A stretch of DNA of 64,000 bases, from positions 1 to 64,000 of the forward strand of contig CAAERQ010000002.1 of NCBI GenBank assembly GCA_900758475.1, in the 5' to 3' direction. A model generated the notes under the pieces. The model saw only the letters and a list, made by a program, of their open reading frames with translations, did not search any database and was not told the DNA's origin. This DNA comes from an uncultured Collinsella sp. (lineage in GTDB: Bacteria > Actinomycetota > Coriobacteriia > Coriobacteriales > Coriobacteriaceae). A program made the translations under genes and the position numbers. Positions 44,188 through 51,364 of this stretch are shown here, in pieces. Position 1 is the stretch's first letter, and each line of letters opens with the position of its first letter.

Positions 44188-44679
44188 CTAGAGCGTTGCT
44201 AAGTAATTCTTTGCGTCTTCTACGCTCATTGCTGCGACGGGTGCGTGTGAACAGAGTTTGACATCGTTGGTGACCAGTAAATCTGCTTGGGAGCGTATCG
44301 CTGCCGCAATGATTAAATCGTCTTCGTAATCGCTATGGAGATTACGCTGCTTGCTCGCCATCCATATGTCACTCAGGTCGCAGGGTACCGGCGTGGCAAG
44401 TTGCGACAACACGTCGAGGCAATCCCATGCAAGTGATGTCGCCGCCACGGCGGCATCTTGGGATAGTGAGCCATGCTCTCGCCGATACCATGCCTTATGT
44501 TCGCTTGAAATCAAATAGAACAGGTCTTTGGACGATGTCGCCGCATACAGCAAATCCACCTGCGCCGTGCATGCATCGCGTAAAAACTCAATCGCCGCCG
44601 AACGACCACGTCGTGAGGGAATGAAGTAATCGAGCCACACGTTGGTGTCAACCAAGATGCGCTTTAGAGCCTCACTCAT
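44188..44679 (-). CDS. PIN-domain toxin (VapC-like)
   Basis: This 163-residue PIN-domain ribonuclease has acidic active-site residues in ILVDTNVWLDYF (Asp 11), the central DDLIIAAAIRS and LLVTNDVKL. It is an RNase toxin of the VapC type. Its start overlaps the preceding antitoxin gene by 8 bases, the standard antitoxin-toxin order. It should cleave RNA when the antitoxin is degraded. Confidence 0.92.
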   Translation of the reverse strand: MSEALKRILVDTNVWLDYFIPSRRGRSAAIEFLRDACTAQVDLLYAATSSKDLFYLISSEHKAWYRREHGSLSQDAAVAATSLAWDCLDVLSQLATPVPCDLSDIWMASKQRNLHSDYEDDLIIAAAIRSQADLLVTNDVKLCSHAPVAAMSVEDAKNYLATL

Positions 44680-45052
44680 AGAGCCAGCTCATCTCCTCGC
44701 CATAGCGATCCGCATATGCATTCCGTTTGAGCTCTTCGTCGTCCGATGGCTGAGCCCTGACCATATCGATTCCCGACTCACGGCAAGCGGCAGCGAACAG
44801 CTTCGATCCCTGATCCATGAGCTCGAGTTTACGTTTGGCGGCCTTTTCGCGCTCGCGCTGTTCCGCCCGGGCACGACTGGGCAGCAGGATATCCTCGAGC
44901 GCACCGGGGCGATCGGCCAGCGACGCTGCAAGCTGCCAGAGCGCTCGCACCGCTTGGCTCGGCGTCATACCGGCCCTGGAGAGAGCAGCGTCGCCGCTCC
45001 TTTTAAGATCGGCATCAAGACGTACGTTGATCTGAGCGGCTGTTGTGGTCAT
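44672..45052 (-). CDS. RelB/DinJ-like antitoxin
   Basis: This 126-residue protein has an N-terminal ribbon-helix-helix (TTAAQINVRLDADLKRSGDAALSRAGMTPSQAVRALWQLA) of the RelB/DinJ class, then a long charged helix and a C-terminal toxin-binding tail. Pairing a RelB/DinJ antitoxin with a PIN toxin rather than a RelE toxin is a mixed combination. GGAGGGG precedes the ATG. Confidence 0.9.
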   Translation of the reverse strand: MTTTAAQINVRLDADLKRSGDAALSRAGMTPSQAVRALWQLAASLADRPGALEDILLPSRARAEQREREKAAKRKLELMDQGSKLFAAACRESGIDMVRAQPSDDEELKRNAYADRYGEEMSWLYE

Positions 45053-45147
45053 GACCCCTCCTTAATACTTCAGAATTATCATAAAACACTATGGTAGATA
45101 CGTAAAGCATGTATAGCAATAAATTAGTATTAGCCGTGCTCCGTGCA

Positions 45148-45183
45148 CAAAAAGCCGCCGAGGCACATTGCACCTCGGCGGCT
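45148..45183 (-). terminator. Second terminator after M18 aminopeptidase
   Basis: On the minus strand AGCCGCCGAGG and CCTCGGCGGCT are perfect 11-base arms followed by TTTTTGTG, after the repeat copy 4. Confidence 0.9.
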
Positions 45184-45216
45184 ACGCATCACCAATCTAG
45201 TTCGGTTTCATCCTTT

Positions 45217-45270
45217 GCATTTGCCCAGATAAAACCTGGCAAAATAAACCTGTCCCTTTTTGGCAGGTTT
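45217..45270 (-). repeat. Dispersed GGGACAGG-loop palindrome, copy 4
   Basis: Minus-strand reading: CCTGCCAAAAAGGGACAGG then TTTATTTTGCCAGGTTTTATC. It starts right after the aminopeptidase stop and ends with a T-run, so it can terminate that gene. The arm carries a changed base (GCCAGG) opposite GGCAGG. Confidence 0.9.
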
Positions 45271-46656
45271 TTAGAGCTCCACGCTTTCGGCGCCGTTGAT
45301 GGTTAGGTTTCGCTCGTAGAAGGCGGTGAGGGCACGGATGGCGTACATCACGTCGCGTACGCCGCCGGTCTCGTAGCTTGAGTGCATGGCCAGCTGCGGC
45401 AGGCCCACGTCCACGGCGTGCATGCTCGCCTGCATGTTCGACAGGTTACCGAGCGTGGAGCCACCCGCCATATCGCTCTTGTTGGCGAAGGCCTGCGTGG
45501 GCACGTCGGCGTCATCGCAGATGGCCTGGAACACCGCGCGGCTAAAGGCATCGGTGCAGTAGTGCTGGTTGGCGGCTTCCTTGATAACGATGCCGCCGTT
45601 GAGTACAACCTGATTGCGGGCATCGCACTTCTCGGCGTGGTTGGGGTGCACGGCATGTGCATTGTCGCAGCTTACAAGCATCGAGGCGGCAAGGGCGCGA
45701 TGGTACGACTCGTCGTCAAAGCCCAGCGATCCGTTGATGCGGCGCAGCGCGTCGGCCAAGAAGGTCGACATGGCGCCCTGCTTGGTCTCGGAGCCAACCT
45801 CCTCATTATCAAAGCAGCAGAAGACCGAGACGTCGCGCGCGTTCTCGGCACCCAAAAATGCCTGCAGCGAGCTGTAGGCGCAGGCCAGGTCGTCGAGCTT
45901 GGGCGTCGAGATAAACTCGTCGGCCCAGCCCCAAATGCGCGCATCCTGACGATTGACCAGGAACAGGTCGCGACCCAAGATTTGCTCGGGCTCAACATCC
46001 AGCTCTTCGGCGATCAGGGCATCAAAGTCACCCTGCTTGAGTTCGCCGGCGCTGATGAGCGGGCACAGGTCGACGGCTCGGTTGGGAGCAAAGCCCTCGT
46101 TAACGCCACGGTTCATGTGGATGGCAAGGCTCGGGATAATAGCGACCTCGCGCTCGGTGGCAAGCAGACGGCTCTCAATACGGTCGCCCTCGCGCACCAG
46201 CACGCGGCCCGCGAGCGCCAGCGGGCGATCGAACCAGGTGTAGTCAATCATGCCGCCGTAGGCCTCGGTGTTCAGGCGCAGCGTCTCGCCCGCACCGTCA
46301 AGCTCGGGCACAGCCTTGACCTTAAACGTCGGCGAATCGCTGTGCGACGCCGTCAGTTGAAAATGATAGTCACCGGCAACGCCGTCCTCGCCCCACGTAG
46401 CAGCCAGGTCCTCGCCCACCTTAAAGGCAACAACGCTCGAGGTGTTGCGCTGCGTGTAATAACGCCCGCCCGGCTCGATATCCCACGCCGCGTTCTCGGG
46501 CAGGTAGGTAAAGCCCGCCTCGTCGAGCTCGGCCATAATGGTCGCCGCCATATGGAACATGCTGGGGCATGCCTCGATAAAGTCGATAAGGTCGTTGGCG
46601 GCCTCGATATCGTCAGCCGTCACGTGCACGCGCTCGGGCGTTTCCTGATCCGTCAT
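45271..46656 (-). CDS. M18 family aminopeptidase
   Basis: This M18 (DNPEP/ApeB-like) zinc aminopeptidase has about 461 residues, with FQLTASHSDSPTFKVK (zinc His), FCCFDNEEVGSETKQGA (Glu pair), DNAHAVHPNH and MAMHSSYETGG-like C-terminal metal residues. It removes N-terminal (often acidic) residues from peptides and would complement peptide uptake by the OPT transporter. The start at 46656 follows AAAGGGGAG; the longer frame to 46767 is not used. Confidence 0.95.
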   Translation of the reverse strand: MTDQETPERVHVTADDIEAANDLIDFIEACPSMFHMAATIMAELDEAGFTYLPENAAWDIEPGGRYYTQRNTSSVVAFKVGEDLAATWGEDGVAGDYHFQLTASHSDSPTFKVKAVPELDGAGETLRLNTEAYGGMIDYTWFDRPLALAGRVLVREGDRIESRLLATEREVAIIPSLAIHMNRGVNEGFAPNRAVDLCPLISAGELKQGDFDALIAEELDVEPEQILGRDLFLVNRQDARIWGWADEFISTPKLDDLACAYSSLQAFLGAENARDVSVFCCFDNEEVGSETKQGAMSTFLADALRRINGSLGFDDESYHRALAASMLVSCDNAHAVHPNHAEKCDARNQVVLNGGIVIKEAANQHYCTDAFSRAVFQAICDDADVPTQAFANKSDMAGGSTLGNLSNMQASMHAVDVGLPQLAMHSSYETGGVRDVMYAIRALTAFYERNLTINGAESVEL

Positions 46657-46817
46657 GCTCTCCCCTTTCGCTGGGTTGATGGTCCCCTCCAGCATACCCC
46701 GCCACGCCAGCACCGCACTCTTCATTCCGTGCTTAATTCCGCACCACTCACCAAGTTGAGCCATCATGCCCGCGCTCCTTTTGCGACAATTGCGCTAACA
46801 GGACGAGAGGAGCCGTC

Positions 46818-47903
46818 ATGAAGCCACGTAACATTGCCATCGCCTGCGGTGTCGCGGGAGTCACCGTCGGCCTTGCCGCTGCCGCTGGCATCGTTTACCG
46901 CAAGCAAATCAAGTCCGCCGCGTCGCTCAAACGCTTGACTGGCTACGCAGACGGCTATGACCTGTACGCAATCGACATCGCCTACGACTACGACCTTGAC
47001 CGCATCATCGCAGCTGGCGTGCGCGACGACCAGGCCTACATCGATGCTGTGGTGGCGCAGGTGTTGCCCGGCGTGCCGGCACATGTCCAGGCGCCCCAGT
47101 TTGCCTGCAGCGCTTTTGTCGCCGTAGATGCCGAAGGCCGCGTGCGCACCGGTCGCAATTACGACTTTAAGGACGACACCTCGGCGCTGCTGGTGCGCAA
47201 TCACCCGCGCGACGGCTATGCCTCCATCGGCTTTGCGGCCCTCAACAACCTGGGCACCAACGCTCCGCTTGACTCCGTCGCCGGACGCGCCGCTGCACTC
47301 ATGGGCCCGTTTGCCCAGCTCGACGGTGTTAACGAACGCGGCGTGTCCATTGCCGTACTCACCCTGGATTCCAAACCCTGTGACCAGGACACGCAGCGCC
47401 CCGTCATCAATACCTCGCTCGCCATCCGCCTGGTGCTCGACCGTGCCGCCACCACGCAAGAAGCTGTCGACCTGCTTTCCGCCTACGACATGCACGCCAT
47501 GGCAGGACGCGATTACCACTTCTTTATCAACGACGCCGCCGGTGACGCGCGGGTGGTGGAGTGGGATCCGCGCGACCCCGACCGTGCATGCAAAGTGACT
47601 CCTGTACGCCAGGTTACGAACTTCTATGCCTGCTATGGTGACGAAGTGCTGCCCAACCAAAAGAATGGCGAGCTGGGCCATGGTAAAGAGCGCGCCGTCG
47701 CAATCGCCGATGTCCTTGACGCCCATGTCGGCGCCCAGGACGAGGCAGTCGCTTGGAAGGCCCTACGCGCTGCGGCGCAAGAACCCAATCCGGAAGACAT
47801 CACCAGCAATACGCAGTGGTCGGTCGTCTTTGACAATACCGAACCCGCTGCCGCTATTACGCTGCGCCGCCACTGGGGCGACGTCGACGCCTTCGCACTG
47901 TAA
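46818..47903 (+). CDS. Membrane-anchored linear amide C-N hydrolase
   Basis: This 361-residue protein has an N-terminal hydrophobic segment (residues 6-26). The choloylglycine-hydrolase (Ntn) domain follows: CSAFV with Cys97, GRNYDF with Arg113 and Asp116 (same spacing as Cys2, Arg18 and Asp21 of bile salt hydrolases), and VNERGVSIAVLTL. If it is an Ntn enzyme, the first 96 residues must be cleaved to free Cys97. Substrate could be bile salts, penicillin-like amides or another linear amide; true bile salt hydrolases usually have Cys at position 2, so I do not call it one. Confidence 0.82.
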   Translation: MKPRNIAIACGVAGVTVGLAAAAGIVYRKQIKSAASLKRLTGYADGYDLYAIDIAYDYDLDRIIAAGVRDDQAYIDAVVAQVLPGVPAHVQAPQFACSAFVAVDAEGRVRTGRNYDFKDDTSALLVRNHPRDGYASIGFAALNNLGTNAPLDSVAGRAAALMGPFAQLDGVNERGVSIAVLTLDSKPCDQDTQRPVINTSLAIRLVLDRAATTQEAVDLLSAYDMHAMAGRDYHFFINDAAGDARVVEWDPRDPDRACKVTPVRQVTNFYACYGDEVLPNQKNGELGHGKERAVAIADVLDAHVGAQDEAVAWKALRAAAQEPNPEDITSNTQWSVVFDNTEPAAAITLRRHWGDVDAFAL

Positions 47904-47972
47904 GGAGCTGGCACCGTCGTCCTTACGCTCGCCTGACGTTGCTTACATTTCCATACGCTTGAGCTAACACGT

Positions 47973-48005
47973 TTTACCCCCGCATCAACAGTGTGCGGGG
48001 GTAAA
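47973..48005. terminator. Bidirectional hairpin before pfkA
   Basis: TTTACCCCCGCA and TGCGGGGGTAAA are perfect 12-base arms with a 9-base loop between the amide hydrolase gene and pfkA. Confidence 0.8.
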
Positions 48006-48043
48006 CTTATGCGCATGTTATAACTTGCCCGGAAGGATTCACC

Positions 48044-49123
48044 ATGCTTAGGATCGGTCTTCTTACTAGTGGCGGCGACTGCCAGGCGCTCAACGCCACC
48101 ATGCGCGGCATTGTCAAAACGCTTATGACCAATAGCGAAGAGCCTATCGAGATTTATGGCTTTGAGGACGGATATCAGGGCCTTATCTACAGCAGGTTCC
48201 GTGTCATGACGCCCGCCGATTTTAGCGGTATCCTCACCCGCGGCGGCACTATTCTGGGCACGAGCCGCACGCCGTTCAAGCGCCTGAACATTCCCGAGGC
48301 CGACGGCGTCGAGAAGGTACCCGCGATGGTCCACACCTATCACAAGTTGCAGCTCGACTGCCTGTTTATGCTGGGCGGCAACGGCTCCACCAAGACCGCC
48401 AACCGCCTGCGCGAAGAGGGCCTCAACGTTATCGCCCTGCCCAAGACCATCGATAACGACACCTGGGGCACCGAGATGACGTTTGGCTTTACGAGCGCCA
48501 TCGACGTCGCCACCAAGTGCATCGACGACATCCACACCACCGCTTCAAGCCATGGGCGCGTATTCGTTATCGAGATCATGGGCCACAAGGTTGGCTGGAT
48601 CCCGCTGTACGCCGGCGTCGCGGGCGGTGCGGATGTCATCTTGATTCCCGAGATCCCCTACGACATGGACCAGGTCATCAAGACCATCGAGCATCGCATG
48701 GAGACCGGCAGCCGCTTTACCATCGTGGCCGTCGCCGAGGGCGCTATCTCCAAGGAGGACGCGGCGCTGTCCAAGAAGGAGTACAAGAAGAAGCTCGCCG
48801 AGCGCACGAGCCCGTCGATCGTCTACGACATCGCCAAGGAGATCGAGGCCAAGACCGGTCGCGAGACCCGCGTCGCCATCCCCGGTCACACGCAGCGCGG
48901 TGGCCAGCCCGACGCTCAGGACCGCATCTTTGCGACCCAGTGTGGCGTCGAGGCGGCGCTGGGCTGCCTGCGCGGCGAGTTTGGCTACATGATCGCCCTG
49001 CGCGACGGCAAGATGTGCCACATGCCGCTCGAGGAGGTCGCCGGCAAGCTCAAGTATGTCGACCCCCAGAGCGATCTGGTGCGCGAGGCCAAGGCGCTGG
49101 GCATCAGCTTCGGCGACGAATAG
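48044..49123 (+). CDS. pfkA: 6-phosphofructokinase
   Basis: This 359-residue phosphofructokinase phosphorylates fructose 6-phosphate in glycolysis. Motifs are GLLTSGGDCQALNATMRG, GGTILGTSR, GGNGSTKTANRL and PKTIDNDTWGTEMTFGF. The residue pair that separates donors is mixed: Gly114 (ATP-type Gly104 in E. coli) with Lys134 (PPi-type). Position 113, where E. coli has Asp103, is Asn. This suggests the clade X group with atypical ATP or mixed use. GGAAGG precedes the ATG. Confidence 0.94.
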   Translation: MLRIGLLTSGGDCQALNATMRGIVKTLMTNSEEPIEIYGFEDGYQGLIYSRFRVMTPADFSGILTRGGTILGTSRTPFKRLNIPEADGVEKVPAMVHTYHKLQLDCLFMLGGNGSTKTANRLREEGLNVIALPKTIDNDTWGTEMTFGFTSAIDVATKCIDDIHTTASSHGRVFVIEIMGHKVGWIPLYAGVAGGADVILIPEIPYDMDQVIKTIEHRMETGSRFTIVAVAEGAISKEDAALSKKEYKKKLAERTSPSIVYDIAKEIEAKTGRETRVAIPGHTQRGGQPDAQDRIFATQCGVEAALGCLRGEFGYMIALRDGKMCHMPLEEVAGKLKYVDPQSDLVREAKALGISFGDE

Positions 49124-49146
49124 CCTCGGCCGAAATCCATCCCATC

Positions 49147-49243
49147 GGGCCCTCCGACCCCGCCCGACGTATTTCGATTTGGCTCCTCCCTTGACTCCGT
49201 CAAAGGTCGCCAATCGAAATCGTCGGGCGGGGTCGGAGGGCCC
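49147..49243. repeat. Nested palindrome N4 after pfkA
   Basis: Perfect 23-base arms start GGGCCCTCCGACCCCGCC and continue after one mismatch with ATTTCGATT/AATCGAAAT. An inner CTTGAC TCC GTCAAAG hairpin closes it. It starts 24 bases after the pfkA stop. Stems this long without a T-run are unusual terminators. The rest of the gap to the XRE gene at 49556 holds copy B and a pair of CTACCGGT sites. Confidence 0.85.
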
Positions 49244-49303
49244 TGCGTTTACATGCTCGCCGCGGCTATTCGTCTTCTTGCTGCGGGTGCCTAGCCTGAA
49301 ATT

Positions 49304-49371
49304 AAGTTGCGGGAAATAGTTCCAGCTTAGCCCTCAAATGGCTGAATCTAGAAACTATTCCACCGCAACTT
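49304..49371. repeat. GTTGCGG terminal-inverted-repeat element, copy B
   Basis: Arms AAGTTGCGGGAAATAGTTCC and GAAACTATTCCACCGCAACTT (the latter with two mismatches) around a loop of about 27 bases. The loop differs from copies A and C. Confidence 0.85.
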
Positions 49372-49437
49372 GCTGAGTGGGGGCTCTTGGCTGCTACTTG
49401 CACTGACATTTGTCCTGAAATGGCTGGTCGTTAGGGG

Positions 49438-49506
49438 TTGCTACCGGTAGTTGCGGTAGGGTTGGGGCAGATTCTAACTAGAGATGGTGGTCGCTACCGG
49501 TTGTTC
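49438..49506 (+). promoter_or_regulatory. Repeated GCTACCGGT sites upstream of XRE gene
   Basis: GCTACCGGTAGTTG (palindrome CTACCGGTAG) and GCTACCGGTTGTTC occur 53 bases apart, ending about 50 bases before the XRE regulator start. They are candidate autoregulatory operators. Confidence 0.45.
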
Positions 49507-49555
49507 TCAGCATACTCGGCTCATTCGATTCGACCATCAAACGAAAGGAACCACC

Positions 49556-50470
49556 ATGGATCTTGCGATGGCGCAGCGCCTCGTCGATCGCCGCAAGGCT
49601 GCCAGTCTTTCTCAGGAGGCGCTTGCCGCCCAGCTGGGTGTGAGTCGTCAGGCTGTCAGTAAATGGGAACGCAGCGAGTCCTCACCCGATACCGATAACC
49701 TCATTGCGCTCGCCGCGCTATATGGCGTGTCGCTGGATGAGTTGTTGTATGGGGAAGCGGCTAGTGATGCCGATAGCTCAGAGGACGGCAGCACCGAAAC
49801 GGTGGATGAGGCTAAAGAGGCCGAAGATTCTGCCGAGCACGCCGATTGCGGCGACAAACCACTTGTCGATATTTCCCTCGCGCGCGGCATCCACGTCATT
49901 GATCCCAATAAAGGCGAGGAAGTCCGTGTTGGCTGGAACGGCATCCATGTGACCAACGAGCGCAAGGGCGAAGAGGTGCATGTGGGGCCGGGCGGCGTGC
50001 ATGTCGATACGCTTGAGGACGATGGACATAGCGTGCATACCAATGACGACGGCACCGTCACCATCGACGGCGAGACGTTTTCCAGCTGGAAGGAAGCACA
50101 CGACAAGCTCGACCATCATGGCAAGCATTTCCACACCAAGGTCGGACGTACATGGAACAAATTCCCCTTCCCCGCGCTCGTCACCCTCGCCTACCTGGTG
50201 CTCGGCATTGCCTACGGCACATGGGCTACGGGACTCTTCCTCGTCTTTTTGATTCCCGTCTATTACGCGCTTGGCGACTTTATCGACCAACGCCACTTAT
50301 CTAAGCTGATCGATGTCGTCTATTCGGTCAGTGCCGAGGCATGGTTCCTCTACATGTGGCTCTGTCTGGGGCAACCCCATCCCGCCTGGGTAATTCTCAT
50401 CACCATCCCGGTCGTAAAAGCACTCATGCGTTGGTGCCGTAAACGATGGAAGCATCGCGAACGAGCCTAA
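49556..50470 (+). CDS. XRE-type regulator with membrane domain
   Basis: This 304-residue protein has an N-terminal XRE helix-turn-helix (RLVDRRKAASLSQEALAAQLGVSRQAVSKWERSESSPD, about 5-60). An acidic linker of about 35 residues is followed by a Gly/Val-rich stretch with repeating GxxVxxG (about 110-190) and two or three hydrophobic segments near the C terminus (YLVLGIAYGTWATGLFLVFLIP). It is a membrane-tethered DNA-binding protein. AAAGGAACC precedes the ATG. The regulated genes are unknown; CTACCGGT sites upstream suggest autoregulation. Confidence 0.88.
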   Translation: MDLAMAQRLVDRRKAASLSQEALAAQLGVSRQAVSKWERSESSPDTDNLIALAALYGVSLDELLYGEAASDADSSEDGSTETVDEAKEAEDSAEHADCGDKPLVDISLARGIHVIDPNKGEEVRVGWNGIHVTNERKGEEVHVGPGGVHVDTLEDDGHSVHTNDDGTVTIDGETFSSWKEAHDKLDHHGKHFHTKVGRTWNKFPFPALVTLAYLVLGIAYGTWATGLFLVFLIPVYYALGDFIDQRHLSKLIDVVYSVSAEAWFLYMWLCLGQPHPAWVILITIPVVKALMRWCRKRWKHRERA

Positions 50471-50525
50471 ACCATCCCAGCCCGACGGCAGCACCCAACT
50501 AGTACCCCCCCCCGCCCCTCCCTCC

Positions 50526-50596
50526 TAAGTTGCGGTGATATAGTTCCGGTTTTAGCCTTGAGTAGTCGAATTTAGGAACTATTCCACCGCAACTTA
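50526..50596. repeat. GTTGCGG terminal-inverted-repeat element, copy C
   Basis: TAAGTTGCGGTGATATAGTT and AACTATTCCACCGCAACTTA arms with a 29-base loop. A nine-C homopolymer lies just upstream. Together with N2 it fills the 455-base gap after the XRE gene. Confidence 0.88.
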
Positions 50597-50657
50597 CGAA
50601 TGATCGGAGCGGCTACAGCACAAGCGTCGGCGTTCGTTTGATGGTCCGCCACGAAAA

Positions 50658-50797
50658 GGGCCTATCTACTACGTTTAACTCGATGGGGCCAACCATGACC
50701 GCCTTTTTCGAAAATCGACAGGCCTTCTACCTGCGGTTTTATTTTTCGTTTTCCCGGCATGGTTGAGGGTATCCAATTAAACGTAGTAGATAGGCCC
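50658..50797. repeat. Nested palindrome N2 (ACCGCAGG core)
   Basis: Perfect 21-base arms start GGGCCTATCTACTACGTT. An inner pair AACCATG/CATGGTT follows, and then (read on the minus strand) TAAAACCGCAGG-26-GGCGGTCATG, matching the core of N1 and N3. It lies between the XRE gene and a small gene. Confidence 0.88.
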
Positions 50798-50925
50798 GTT
50801 TTGTGGCATACGACCCATTCAAGCCCAATCTCGAAGGCTAAAGAGAGCCTCTCATCCGCACCTGCGAGCGAAAACCAAATAAAATGAAAGGCAAATGGAA
50901 AGCCCGTTTGACGAGCGGAGAACAT

Positions 50926-51246
50926 ATGCGCGACGTAACCGAAAGCGACTGGAAGCTGTTTAAGAAAATGCTTCCTCAATGGCAAGAACGTTATATGGAA
51001 AAGCTCATCGGCCAGTACGTTGAGATGCTGAACGGCGACAGCGAAGCGTCCAGTAGATTTTGGGCACTAGAAGAGCGCCTCAATAGAGACAAGCTGTCCT
51101 CAGGCGTAATTGCAAACGACATTCGCCGCAGCACAATGCACCGCGAGATAGCCAATTTGCTTATCGACAGCGTGATCACCCTTGACGACCTCGACGGTTT
51201 TACCGAAGACATTAAGAGCTATGCGCAACACTGGATTGGCCAGTAA
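50926..51246 (+). CDS. Small conserved protein of unknown function
   Basis: This 106-residue protein, MRDVTESDWKLFKKMLPQWQERYMEKL, contains a helical N-terminal region and the ending FTEDIKSYAQHWIG. It resembles a small Firmicute family that databases sometimes label multidrug transporter, although it has no membrane segment; it looks all-helical and soluble. I start it at ATG 50926 (GGAG 5 bases ahead) rather than 50884. It is more A/T-rich than its neighbours and lies among repeats, which suggests a recent arrival. Function is unknown. Confidence 0.8.
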   Translation: MRDVTESDWKLFKKMLPQWQERYMEKLIGQYVEMLNGDSEASSRFWALEERLNRDKLSSGVIANDIRRSTMHREIANLLIDSVITLDDLDGFTEDIKSYAQHWIGQ

Positions 51247-51311
51247 GAGCACTGAACGACAGACATCCCCAGCAAAACGGGGCAAACGCTGGGCCACCTA
51301 ATGGTTGTCCG

Positions 51312-51364
51312 GCGTTTGCCCAGATAAAACCTGCCAAAATATACCTGTCCCTTTTTGGCAGGTT
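51312..51364 (-). repeat. Dispersed GGGACAGG-loop palindrome, copy 5
   Basis: On the minus strand, immediately after the FtsX-type permease stop, CCTGCCAAAAAGGGACAGG then TATATTTTGGCAGGTTTTATC, ending in a T-run. It shares the CGTTTGCCCAGATAAAA flank. Confidence 0.92.

Noticed and set aside
46818..47903. Bile salt hydrolase call
   Set aside because: The nucleophile Cys is at residue 97 behind a membrane anchor; true bile salt hydrolases have Cys2. Kept as linear amide hydrolase.
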